DNA from: Hippophae tibetana
Lineage: Eukaryota; Streptophyta; Magnoliopsida; Rosales; Elaeagnaceae
Reading direction: 5' to 3'
Length of the DNA: 64,000 nt
NCBI GenBank assembly: GCA_037013495.1
Contig: CM072810.1
Location: 52,872,843-52,936,842 of the forward strand
Shown here: positions 25,028 through 38,130 of the stretch, piece by piece
Layout of the letters: each line of letters opens with the position of its first letter
Position numbering within the stretch: the stretch's first letter is position 1
The notes under the pieces: model-generated
The model's input: only the letters and a program-made list of their open reading frames with translations
The model's database searches: none
What the model was told of the DNA's origin: nothing
Made by a program: the position numbers and the translations under genes

Positions 25028-28000
25028 AACTAGTGCTTTTATGGGATACAAATCGGAGATCATATTTTGATACCAAACATAGGAAAATAGTTAATCCTTC
25101 CTTCCTAAATCTTAAGCTTTCAATACGCGACGCTTGAACTGTCACCCTTAATCCTCGTTGAAAGATCACAACAAGTCACGAGGCTGTTACCCCCGTGCAC
25201 GACACAAGTCATTCTAAATGACACTTGGAAACAACATAGAAAGGTTACCCACAACAACGAACCCCCGGATGGTACTTACCTCGGTTGCATCATTCCGTCT
25301 CTTGTAAGCGAACTTCACCTCTAAGTTGTGCTTTTATGGGATACAAATCGGAGATCATGTTTTGATACCAAACATAGGAAAATAGCTAATCCTTCCTTCC
25401 TAAAGCTTAAGCTTTGAATACGGGACGCTTGAACTGCCACCCTTAATCCTCGTTCAAAGCTCACAACAAGTCACGAGGATGTTACCCCCCCGTGCACGAC
25501 ACAAGTCATTCTAAATGACACTTGGAAACAACAAGGAAAGGTTACCCACAACAACGAACCCAGGGATGGTACTTACCTCGGTTGCATCATTCCGTCTCTT
25601 GTAAGCGAACTTCACCTCTAAGTTGTGCTTTTATGGGACACAAACCTCAGATCATGTTTTGATACCAAACATAGGAAAATAGCTAATCCTTCCTTTCTAA
25701 AGCTTAAGCTTTCAATACGGGACGCTTGAACTGTCACCCTTAATCCTCGTTCAAAGATCACAACAAGTCACGAGGATGTTACCCCCCCGTGCATGACACA
25801 AGTCATTCTAAATGACACTTGGAAACAACATAGAAAGGTTACCCACAACCACAAACCCAGGGATGGATACTTACCTCGGTTGCATCATTCCGTCTCTTGT
25901 AAATGAACTTCACCTCGAACTTGTGCTTTTATGGGATACAAATTCGGAGATCATGTTTTGATAACAAATATAGGAAAAATAGCTAATCCTTCCTTCCTAA
26001 AGCTTAAGCTTCCCATATGGGACGCTTGAACTGTCACCCTTAATCCTCGTTCAAAGATCACAACAAGTCACGAGGCTGTTACCCCCCGTGCACGACACAA
26101 GTCATTCTAAATGACACTTGGAAACAACATAGAAAGGTTACCCACAACAACGAACCCCGGGATGGTACTTACCTCATTTGCATCATTCCGTCTCTTGTAA
26201 GCGAACTTCACCTCGAACTTGTGCTTTTATGGGATCCAAATCGGAGATCATGTTTTGATACCAAACATAGGAAAATAGTTAATCCTTCCTTCCTAAAGCT
26301 TAAGCTTTCCAAGTGGGACGCTTGAACTGTCACCCTTAATCCTCGTTCAAAGATCACAAGAAGTCACAAGGCTGTTACCCCCCGTGCACGACACAAGTCA
26401 TTTTAAATGACACTTGGAAACAACATAGAAAGGTTACCCACAACAACAAACCCAGGGATGGTACTTACCTCGGTTGCATCATTCCGTCTCTTGTAAGCGA
26501 ACTTCACCTCTAACTAGTGCTTTTATGGGATACAAATCGGAGATCATATTTTGATACCAAACATAGGAAAATAGTTAATCCTTCCTTCCTAAATCTTAAG
26601 CTTTCAATACGCGACGCTTGAACTGTCACCCTTAATCCTCGTTGAAAGATCACAACAAGTCACGAGGCTGTTACCCCCGTGCACGACACAAGTCATTCTA
26701 AATGACACTTGGAAACAACATAGAAAGGTTACCCACAACAACGAACCCCCGGATGGTACTTACCTCGGCTGCATCATTCCGTCTCTTGTAAGCGAACTTC
26801 ACCTCTAAGTTATGCTTTTATGGGATACAAATCGGAGATCATGTTTTGATACCAAACATAGGAAAATAGCTAATCCTTCCTTCCTAAAGCTTAAGCTTTG
26901 AATACGGGACGCTTGAACTGCCACCCTTAATCCTCGTTCAAAGCTCACAACAAGTCACGAGGATGTTACCCCCCCGTGCACGACACAAGTCATTCTAAAT
27001 GACACTTGGAAACAACAAGGAAAGGTTACCCACAACAACGAACCCAGGGATGGTACTTAACTCGGTTGCATCATTCCGTCTCTTGTAAGCGAACTTCACC
27101 TCTAAGTTGTGCTTTTATGGGATACAAATCGGAGATCATGTTTTGATACCAAACATAGGAAAATAGCTAATCCTTCCTTTCTAAAGCTTAAGCTTTCAAT
27201 ACGGGACGCTTGAACTGTCACCCTTAATCCTCGTTCAAAGCTCACAACAAGTCACGAGGATGTTACCCCCCCGTGCATGACACAAGTCATTCTAAATGAC
27301 ACTTGGAAACAACATAGAAAGGTTACCCACAACCACAAACCCAGGGATGGATACTTACCTCGGTTGCATCATTCCGTCTCTTGTAAATGAACTTCACCTC
27401 GAACTTGTGCTTTTATGGGATACAAATTCGGAGATCATGTTTTGATAACAAATATAGGAAAAATAGCTAATCCTTCCTTCCTAAAGCTTAAGCTTCCCAT
27501 ACGGGACGCTTGAACTGTCACCCTTAATCCTCGTTCAAAGATCACAACAAGTCACGAGGCTGTTACCCCCCGTGCACGACACAAGTCCTTCTAAATGACA
27601 CTTGGAAACAACATAGAAAGGTTACCCACAACCACAAACCCAGGGATGGATACTTACCTCGGTTGCATCATTCCGTCTCTTGTAAATGAACTTCACCTCG
27701 AACTTGTGCTTTTATGGGATACAAATTCGGAGATCATGTTTTGATAACAAATATAGGAAAAATAGCTAATCCTTCCTTCCTAAAGCTTAAGCTTCCCATA
27801 CGGGACGCTTGAACTGTCATCCTTAATCCTCGTTCAAAGATCACAACAAGTCACGAGGCTGTTACCCCCCGTGCACGACACAAGTCATTCTAAATGACAC
27901 TTGGAAACAACATAAAAAGGTTACCCACAACAACGAACCCCGGGATGGTACTTACCTCGGTTGCATCATTCCGTCTCTTGTAAGCGAACTTCCCCTCTAA

Positions 28001-30500
28001 CTAGTGCTTTTATGGGATACAAATCGGAGATCATATTTTGATACCAAACATAGGAAAATAGTTAATCCTTCCTTCCTAAATCTTAAGCTTTCAATACGCG
28101 ACGCTTGAACTGTCACCCTTAATCCTCGTTGAAAGATCACAACAAGTCACGAGGCTGTTACCCCCGTGCACGACACAAGTCATTCTAAATGACACTTGGA
28201 AACAACATAGAAAGGTTACCCACAACAACGAACCCCCGGATGGTACTTACCTCGGTTGCATCATTCCGTCTCTTGTAAGCGAACTTCACCTCTAAGTTGT
28301 GCTTTTATGGGATACAAATCGGAGATCATGTTTTGATACCAAACATAGGAAAATAGCTAATCCTTCCTTCCTAAAGCTTAAGCTTTGAATACGGGACGCT
28401 TGAACTGCCACCCTTAATCCTCGTTCAAAGCTCACAACAAGTCACGAGGATGTTACCCCCCCGTGCACGACACAAGTCATTCTAAATGACACTTGGAAAC
28501 AACAAGGAAAGGTTACCCACAACAACGAACCCAGGGATGGTACTTACCTCGGTTGCATCATTCCGTCTCTTGTAAGCGAACTTCACCTCTAAGTTGTGCT
28601 TTTATGGGATACAAATCGGAGATCATGTTTTGATACCAAACATAGGAAAATAGCTAATCCTTCCTTTCTAAAGCTTAAGCTTTCAATACGGGACGCTTGA
28701 ACTGTCACCCTTAATCCTCGTTCAAAGCTCACAACAAGTCACGAGGATGTTACCCCCCCGTGCATGACACAAGTCATTCTAAATGACACTTGGAAACAAC
28801 ATAGAAAGGTTACCCACAACCACAAACCCAGGGATGGATACTTACCTCGGTTGCATCATTCCGTCTCTTGTAAATGAACTTCACCTCGAACTTGTGCTTT
28901 TATGGGATACAAATTCGGAGATCATGTTTTGATAACAAATATAGGAAAAATAGCTAATCCTTCCTTCCTAAAGCTTAAGCTTCCCATACGGGACGCTTGA
29001 ACTGTCACCCTTAATCCTCGTTCAAAGATCACAACAAGTCACGAGGCTGTTACCCCCCGTGCACGACACAAGTCCTTCTAAATGACACTTGGAAACAACA
29101 TAGAAAGGTTACCCACAACCACAAACCCAGGGATGGATACTTACCTCGGTTGCATCATTCCGTCTCTTGTAAATGAACTTCACCTCGAACTTGTGCTTTT
29201 ATGGGATACAAATTCGGAGATCATGTTTTGATAACAAATATAGGAAAAATAGCTAATCCTTCCTTCCTAAAGCTTAAGCTTCCCATACGGGACGCTTGAA
29301 CTGTCATCCTTAATCCTCGTTCAAAGATCACAACAAGTCACGAGGCTGTTACCCCCCGTGCACGACACAAGTCATTCTAAATGACACTTGGAAACAACAT
29401 AAAAAGGTTACCCACAACAACGAACCCCGGGATGGTACTTACCTCGGTTGCATCATTCCGTCTCTTGTAAGCGAACTTCCCCTCTAACTAGTGCTTTTAT
29501 GGGATACAAATCGGAGATCATATTTTGATACCAAACATAGGAAAATAGTTAATCCTTCCTTCCTAAATCTTAAGCTTTCAATACGCGACGCTTGAACTGT
29601 CACCCTTAATCCTCGTTGAAAGATCACAACAAGTCACGAGGCTGTTACCCCCGTGCACGACACAAGTCATTCTAAATGACACTTGGAAACAACATAGAAA
29701 GGTTACCCACAACAACGAACACCCGGATGGTACTTACCTCGGTTGCATCATTCCGTCTCTTGTAAGCGAACTTCACCTCTAAGTTGTGCTTTTATGGGAT
29801 ACAAATCGGAGATCATGTTTTGATACCAAACATAGGAAAATAGCTAATCCTTCCTTCCTAAAGCTTAAGCTTTGAATACGGGACGCTTGAACTGCCACCC
29901 TTAATCCTCGTTCAAAGCTCACAACAAGTCACGAGGATGTTACCCCCCCGTGCACGACACAAGTCATTCTAAATGACACTTGGAAACAACAAGGAAAGGT
30001 TACCCACAACAACGAACCCAGGGATGGTACTTACCTCGGTTGCATCATTCCGTCTCTTGTAAGCGAACTTCACCTCTAAGTTGTGCTTTTATGGGATACA
30101 AATCGGAGATCATGTTTTGATACCAAACATAGGAAAATAGCTAATCCTTCCTTTCTAAAGCTTAAGCTTTCAATACGGGACGCTTGAACTGTCACCCTTA
30201 ATCCTCGTTCAAAGCTCACAACAAGTCACGAGGATGTTACCCCCCCGTGCATGACACAAGTCATTCTAAATGACACTTGGAAACAACATAGAAAGGTTAC
30301 CCACAACCACAAACCCAGGGATGGATACTTACCTCGGTTGCATCATTCCGTCTCTTGTAAATGAACTTCACCTCGAACTTGTGCTTTTATGGGATACAAA
30401 TTCGGAGATCATGTTTTGATAACAAATATAGGTAAAATAGCTAATCCTTCCTTCCTAAAGCTTAAGCTTCCCATACGGGACGCTTGAACTGTCACCCTTA
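25028..30500. repeat. 5-monomer HOR, 1484-1487 bp, about 3.7 copies
   Basis: SpeI markers at 25028, 26512, 27999 and 29486 give steps of 1484, 1487 and 1487 bp. Other marks agree: AGTCCTTCTA at 27584 and 29071, and CATAAAAAGG at 27911 and 29398. The order is C, D-like, D, A, A, in place of which the first copy has A then E. Copies differ at single bases: CTCGGCTGC near 26766, AAGTTATGC near 26811, CTTAACTCGG near 27057, GAACACCCGG near 29718. The last copy breaks off about 30.5 kb into the KpnI 3-mer block. Confidence 0.82.
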
Positions 30501-32287
30501 ATCCTCGTTCAAAGATCACAACAAGTCACGAGGCTGTTACCCCCCGTGCACGACACAAGTCATTCTAAATGACACTTGGAAACAACATAGAAAGGTTACC
30601 CACAACAACGAACCCCGGGATGGTACTTACCTCGGTTGCATCATTCCGTCTCATGTAAGCGAACTTCACCTCGAACTTGTGCTTTTATGGGATCCAAATC
30701 GGAGATCATGTTTTGATACCAAACATAGGAAAATAGCTAATCCTTCCTTTCTAAAGCTTAAGCTTTCAATACGGGACGCTTGAACTGTCACCCTTAATCC
30801 TCGTTCAAAGCTCACAACAAGTCACGAGGATGGTACCCCCCCGTGCATGACACAAGTCATTCTAAATGACACTTGGAAACAACATAGAAAGGTTACCCAC
30901 AACCACAAACCCAGGGATGGATACTTACCTCGGTTGCATCATTCCGTCTCTTGTAAATGAACTTCACCTCGAACTTGTGCTTTTATGGGATACAAATTCG
31001 GAGATCATGTTTTGATAACAAATATAGGAAAAATAGCTAATCCTTCCTTCCTAAATCTTAAGCTTTCAATACGGGACGCTTGAACTGTCACCCTTAATCC
31101 TCTTTCAAAGCTCACAACAAGTCACGAGGATGTTACCCCCCCGTGCACGACACAAGTCATTCTAAATGACACTTGGAAACAACAAAGAAAGGTTACCCAC
31201 AACATAGAACCCAGGGATGGTACTTACCTCGGTTGCATCATTCCGTCTCTTGTAAGCGAACTTTACCTCGAACTTGTGCTTTTATGGGACACAAACCTCA
31301 GATCTTGTTTTGATACCAAACATAGGAAAAATAGCTAATCCTTCCTTCCTAAAGCTTAAGCTTTGAATACGGGACGCTTGAACTGCCACCCTTAATCCTC
31401 GTTCAAAGATCACAACAAGTCACGAGGCTGTTACCCCCCGTGCACGACACAAGTCATTCTAAATGACACTTGGAAACAACATAGAAAGGTTACCCACAAC
31501 AACGAACCCCGGGATGGTACTTACCTCGGTTGCATCATTCCGTCTCATGTAAGCGAACTTCACCTCGAACTTGTGCTTTTATGGGATCCAAATCGGAGAT
31601 CATGTTTTGATACCAAACATAGGAAAATAGCTAATCCTTCCTTTCTAAAGCTTAAGCTTTCAATACGGGACGCTTGAACTGTCACCCTTAATCCTCGTTC
31701 AAAGCTCACAACAAGTCACGAGGATGGTACCCCCCCGTGCATGACACAAGTCATTCTAAATGACACTTGGAAACAACATAGAAAGGTTACCCACAACCAC
31801 AAACCCAGGGATGGATACTTACCTCAGTTGCATCATTCCGTCTCTTGTAAATGAACTTCACCTCGAACTTGTGCTTTTATGGGATACAAATTCGGAGATC
31901 ATGTTTTGATAACAAATATAGGAAAAATAGCTAATCCTTCCTTCCTAAATCTTAAGCTTTCAATACGGGACGCTTGAACTGTCACCCTTAATCCTCTTTC
32001 AAAGCTCACAACAAGTCACGAGGATGTTACCCCCCCGTGCACGACACAAGTCATTCTAAATGACACTTGGAAACAACAAAGAAAGGTTACCCACAACATA
32101 GAACCCAGGGATGGTACTTACCTCGGTTGCATCATTCCGTCTCTTGTAAGCGAACTTTACCTCGAACTTGTGCTTTTATGGGACACAAACCTCAGATCAT
32201 GTTTTGATACCAAACATAGGAAAAATAGCTAATCCTTCCTTCCTAAAGCTTAAGCTTTGAATACGGGACGCTTGAACTGCCACCCTT
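30500..32287. repeat. 3-monomer HOR with private KpnI site, 894 bp, two copies
   Basis: GAACCCCGGG is at 30610 and 31504, and ATGGTACCCC at 30830 and 31724, each 894 bp apart. The order is E-like (GTCTCATGTAAG, GGGATCCAAAT), A-like with AATCTTAAG, then B. The change GATGTTACC to GATGGTACC creates KpnI (GGTACC) in the first monomer. Copies split at about 31394 and end where CAAAGATCAC becomes CAAAGCTCAC near 32300. Small differences exist: GATCTTGTTT near 31303 in copy 1 and CTCAGTTGC near 31826 in copy 2. Confidence 0.82.
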
Positions 32288-33784
32288 AATCCTCGTTCAA
32301 AGCTCACAACAAGTCACGAGGATGTTACCCCCCCGTGCACGACACAAGTCATTCTAAATGACACTTGGAAACAACAAGGAAAGGTTACCCACAACAATGA
32401 ACCCAGGGATGGTACTTACCTCGGTTGCATCATTCCGTCTCTTGTAAGCGAACTTCACCTCTAAGTTGTGCTTTTATGGGATACAAATCGGAGATCATGT
32501 TTTGATACCAAACATAGGAAAATAGCTAATCCTTCCTTCCTAAAGCTTAAGCTTTGAATACGGGACGCTTGAACTGCCACCCTAAATCCTCGTTCAAAGC
32601 TCACAACAAGTCACGAGGATGTTACCCCCCCGTGCACGACACAAGTCATTCTAAATGACACTTGGAAACAACAAAGAAAGGTTACCCACAACATAGAACC
32701 CAGGGATGGTACTTACCTCGGTTGCATCATTCCGTCTCTTGTAAGCGAACTTTACCTCGAACTTGTGCTTTTATGGGACACAAACCTCAGATCATGTTTT
32801 GATACCAAACATAGGAAAAATAGATAATCCTTCCTTCCTAAAGCTTAAGCTTTGAATACGGGACGCTTGAACTGCCACCCTTAATCCTCGTTCAAAGCTC
32901 ACAACAAGTCACGAGGATGTTACCCCCCCCGTGCACGACACAAGTCATTCTAAATGACACTTGGAAACAACAAAGAAAGGTTACCCACAACAACGAACCC
33001 CCGGATGGTACTTACCTCGGTTGCATCATTCCGTCTCTTGTAAGCGAACTTCACCTCTAAGTTGTGCTTTTATGGGATACAAATCGGAGATCATGTTTTG
33101 ATACCAAACATAGGAAAATAGCTAATCCTTCCTTCCTAAAGCTTAAGCTTTGAATACGGGACGCTTGAACTGCCACCCTTAATCCTCGTTCAAAGCTCAC
33201 AACAAGTCACGAGGATGTTACCCCCCCGTGCACGACACAAGTCATTCTAAATGACACTTGGAAACAACAAGGAAAGGTTACCCACAACAACGAACCCAGG
33301 GATGGTACTTACCTCGGTTGCATCATTCCGTCTCTTGTAAGCGAATTTCACCTCTAAGTTGTGCTTTTATGGGATACAAATCGGAGATCATGTTTTGATA
33401 CCAAACATAGGAAAATAGCTAATCCTTCCTTTCTAAAGCTTAAGCTTTCAATACGGGACGCTTGAACTGTCACCCTTAATCCTCGTTCAAAGCTCACAAC
33501 AAGTCACGAGGATGTTACCCCCCCGTGCATGACACAAGTCATTCTAAATGACACTTGGAAACAACATAGAAAGGTTACCCACAACCACAAACCCAGGGAT
33601 GGATACTTACCTCGGTTGCATCATTCCGTCTCTTGTAAATGAACTTCACCTCGAACTTGTGCTTTTATGGGATACAAATTCGGAGATCATGTTTTGATAA
33701 CAAATAGAGGAAAAATAGCTAATCCTTCCTTCCTAAAGCTTAAGCTTCCCATACGGGACGCTTGAACTGTCACCCTTAATCCTC
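32288..33784. repeat. Five monomers also found at about 41.8-43.3 kb
   Basis: CAATGAACCC at 32395 and 41917 are 9522 bp apart (32 monomers), and order and variants agree on both sides of it. Changes special to this copy are CACCCTAAATCC near 32579, AATAGATAATCC near 32819, an eight-C run at 32923-32930, GCGAATTTCACC near 33344 and AAATAGAGG near 33702. Confidence 0.65.
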
Positions 33785-35572
33785 GTTCAAAGATCACAAC
33801 AAGTCACGAGGCTGTTACCCCCCGTGCACGACACAAGTCATTCTAAATGACACTTGGAAACAACATAGAAAGGTTACCCACAACAACGAACCCCGGGATG
33901 GTACTTACCTCGGTTGCATCATTCCGTCTCATGTAAGCGAACTTCACCTCGAACTTGTGCTTTTATGGGATCCAAATCGGAGATCATGTTTTGATACCAA
34001 ACATAGGAAAATAGCTAATCCTTCCTTTCTAAAGCTTAAGCTTTCAATACGGGACGCTTGAACTGTCACCCTTAATCCTCGTTCAAAGCTCACAACAAGT
34101 CACGAGGATGGTACCCCCCCGTGCATGACACAAGTCATTCTAAATGACACTTGGAAACAACATAGAAAGGTTACCCACAACCACAAACCCAGGGATGGAT
34201 ACTTACCTCGGTTGCATCATTCCGTCTCTTGTAAATGAACTTCACCTCGAACTTGTGCTTTTATGGGATACAAATTCGGAGATCATGTTTTGATAACAAA
34301 TATAGGAAAAATAGCTAATCCTTCCTTCCTAAATCTTAAGCTTTCAATACGGGACGCTTGAACTGTCACCCTTAATCCTCTTTCAAAGCTCACAACAAGT
34401 CACGAGGATGTTACCCCCCCGTGCACGACACAAGTCATTCTAAATGACACTTGGAAACAACAAAGAACGGTTACCCACAACATAGAACCCAGGGATGGTA
34501 CTTACCTCGGTTGCATCATTCCGTCTCTTGTAAGCGAACTTTACCTCGAACTTGTGCTTTTATGGGACACAAACCTCAGATCATGTTTTGATACCAAACA
34601 TAGGAAAAATAGCTAATCCTTCCTTCCTAAAGCTTAAGCTTTGAATACGGGACGCTTGAACTGCCACCCTTAATCCTCGTTCAAAGATCACAACAAGTCA
34701 CGAGGCTGTTACCCCCCGTGCACGACACAAGTCATTCTAAATGACACTTGGAAACAACATAGAAAGGTTACCCACAACAACGAACCCCGGGATGGTACTT
34801 ACCTCGGTTGCATCATTCCGTCTCATGTAAGCGAACTTCACCTCGAACTTGTGCTTTTATGGGATCCAAATCGGAGATCATGTTTTGATACCAAACATAG
34901 GAAAATAGCTAATCCTTTCTTTCTAAAGCTTAAGCTTTCAATACGGGACGCTTGAACTGTCACCCTTAATCCTCGTTCAAAGCTCACAACAAGTCACGAG
35001 GATGGTACCCCCCCGTGCATGACACAAGTCATTCTAAATGACACTTGGAAACAACATAGAAAGGTTACCCACAACCACAAACCCAGGGATGGATACTTAC
35101 CTCGGTTGCATCATTCCGTCTCTTGTAAATGAACTTCACCTCGAACTTGTGCTTTTATGGGATACAAATTCTGAGATCATGTTTTGATAACAAATATAGG
35201 AAAAATAGCTAATCCTTCCTTCCTAAATCTTAAGCTTTCAATACGGGACGCTTGAACTGTCACCCTTAATCCTCTTTCAAAGCTCACAACAAGTCACGAG
35301 GATGTTACCCCCCCGTGCACGACACAAGTCATTCTAAATGACACTTGGAAACAACAAAGAAAGGTTACCCACAACATAGAACCCAGGGATGGTACTTACC
35401 TCGGTTGCATCATTCCGTCTCTTGTAAGCGAACTTTACCTCGAACTTGTGCTTTTATGGGACACAAACCTCAGATCATGTTTTGATACCAAACATAGGAA
35501 AAATAGCTAATCCTTCCTTCCTAAAGCTTAAGCTTTGAATACGGGACGCTTGAACTGCCACCCGTAATCCTC
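33785..35572. repeat. KpnI-bearing 3-mer HOR, 894 bp, second locus
   Basis: GAACCCCGGG is at 33888 and 34782, and ATGGTACCCC at 34108 and 35002, again 894 bp. Same E-like, A-like, B order as at 30.5 kb. Copy 2 has AATCCTTTCTTTC (34911) and AATTCTGAGATC (near 35168), which it shares with the next copy 1788 bp downstream; copy 1 has GAACGGTTACCC near 34466. Confidence 0.8.
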
Positions 35573-36340
35573 GTTCAAAGCTCACAACAAGTCACGAGGA
35601 TGTTACCCCCCCGTGCACGACACAAGTCATTCTAAATGACACTTGGAAACAACAAGGAAAGGTTACCCACAACAATGAACCCAGGGATGGTACTTACCTG
35701 GGTTGCATCATTCCGTCTCTTGTAAGCGAACTTCACCTCTAAGTTGTGCTTTTATGGGATACAAATCGGAGATCATGTTTTGATACCAAACATAGGAAAA
35801 TAGCTAATCCTTCCTTTCTAAAGCTTAAGCTTTCAATACGGGACGCTTGAACTGTCACCCTTAATCCTCGTTCAAAGCTCACAACAAGTCACGAGGATGT
35901 TACCCCCCCGTGCATTACACAAGTCATTCTAAATGACACTTGGAAACAACATAGAAAGGTTACCCACAACCACAAACCCAGGGATGGATACTTACCTCGG
36001 TTGCATCATTCCGTCTCTTGTAAATGAACTTCACCTCGAACTTGTGCTTTTATAGGATACAAATTCGGAGATCATGTTTTGATAACAAATATAGGAAAAA
36101 TAGCTAATCCTTCCTTCCTAAAGCTTAAGCTTCCCATACGGGACGCTTGAACTGTCACCCTTAATCCTCGTTCAAAGATCACAACAAGTCACAAGGCTGT
36201 TACCCCCCGTGCACGACACAAGTCATTCTAAATGACACTTGGAAACAACAAAGAAAGGTTACCTACAACAACGAACCCCGGGATGGTACTTACCTCGGTT
36301 GCATCATTCCGTCTCTTGTAAGCGAACTTCACCTCGAACT
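34555..36340. repeat. 6-monomer HOR, 1788 bp, copy 1 of 2
   Basis: Private marks recur at exactly 1788 bp: AATCCTTTCT 34911 and 36699, CCCGTAATCC 35561 and 37349, GCATTACAC 35912 and 37700, and also CCTGGGTTGC and TTTTATAGGATAC. The unit consists of a KpnI 3-mer plus three further monomers, so the 3-mer is nested in it. It overlaps the previous entry by design. Confidence 0.85.
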
Positions 36341-38130
36341 TGTGCTTTTATGGGACACAAACCTCAGATCATGTTTTGATACCAAACATAGGAAAAATAG
36401 CTAATCCTTCCTTCCTAAAGCTTAAGCTTTGAATACGGGACGCTTGAACTGCCACCCTTAATCCTCGTTCAAAGATCACAACAAGTCACGAGGCTGTTAC
36501 CCCCCGTGCACGACACAAGTCATTCTAAATGACACTTGGAAACAACATAGAAAGGTTACCCACAACAACGAACCCCGGGATGGTACTTACCTCGGTTGCA
36601 TCATTCCGTCTCATGTAAGCGAACTTCACCTCGAACTTGTGCTTTTATGGGATCCAAATCGGAGATCATGTTTTGATACCAAACATAGGAAAATAGCTAA
36701 TCCTTTCTTTCTAAAGCTTAAGCTTTCAATACGGGACGCTTGAACTGTCACCCTTAATCCTCGTTCAAAGCTCACAACAAGTCACGAGGATGGTACCCCC
36801 CCGTGCATGACACAAGTCATTCTAAATGACACTTGGAAACAACATAGAAAGGTTACCCACAACCACAAACCCAGGGATGGATACTTACCTCGGTTGCATC
36901 ATTCCGTCTCTTGTAAATGAACTTCACCTCGAACTTGTGCTTTTATGGGATACAAATTCTGAGATCATGTTTTGATAACAAATATAGGAAAAATAGCTAA
37001 TCCTTCCTTCCTAAATCTTAAGCTTTCAATACGGGACGCTTGAACTGTCACCCTTAATCCTCTTTCAAAGCTCACAACAAGTCACGAGGATGTTACCCCC
37101 CCGTGCACGACACAAGTCATTCTAAATGACACTTGGAAACAACAAAGAAAGGTTACCCACAACATAGAACCCAGGGATGGTACTTACCTCGGTTGCATCA
37201 TTCCGTCTCTTGTAAGCGAACTTTACCTCGAACTTGTGCTTTTATGGGACACAAACCTCAGATCATGTTTTGATACCAAACATAGGAAAAATAGCTAATC
37301 CTTCCTTCCTAAAGCTTAAGCTTTGAATACGGGACGCTTGAACTGCCACCCGTAATCCTCGTTCAAAGCTCACAACAAGTCACGAGGATGTTACCCCCCC
37401 GTGCACGACACAAGTCATTCTAAATGACACTTGGAAACAACAAGGAAAGGTTACCCACAACAATGAACCCAGGGATGGTACTTACCTGGGTTGCATCATT
37501 CCGTCTCTTGTAAGCGAACTTCACCTCTAAGTTGTGCTTTTATGGGATACAAATCGGAGATCATGTTTTGATACCAAACATAGGAAAATAGCTAATCCTT
37601 CCTTTCTAAAGCTTAAGCTTTCAATACGGGACGCTTGAACTGTCACCCTTAATCCTCGTTCAAAGCTCACAACAAGTCACGAGGATGTTACCCCCCCGTG
37701 CATTACACAAGTCATTCTAAATGACACTTGGAAACAACATAGAAAGGTTACCCACAACCACAAACCCAGGGATGGATACTTACCTCGGTTGCATCATTCC
37801 GTCTCTTGTAAATGAACTTCACCTCGAACTTGTGCTTTTATAGGATACAAATTCGGAGATCATGTTTTGATAACAAATATAGGAAAAATAGCTAATCCTT
37901 CCTTCCTAAAGCTTAAGCTTCCCATACGGGACGCTTGAACTGTCACCCTTAATCCTCGTTCAAAGATCACAACAAGTCACAAGGCTGTTACCCCCCGTGC
38001 ACGACACAAGTCATTCTAAATGACACTTGGAAACAACAAAGAAAGGTTACCTACAACAACGAACCCCGGGATGGTACTTACCTCGGTTGCATCATTCCGT
38101 CTCTTGTAAGCGAACTTCACCTCGAACTTG
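36341..38130. repeat. 6-monomer HOR, 1788 bp, copy 2 of 2
   Basis: Second copy of the unit, with its KpnI site at 36790. I saw no private difference within the paired region. It ends near 38130, where the sequence enters the E pair (GGGATCCAAAT) instead of the B monomer (ACAAACCTCAG) found at the matching point near 36359. Confidence 0.85.
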
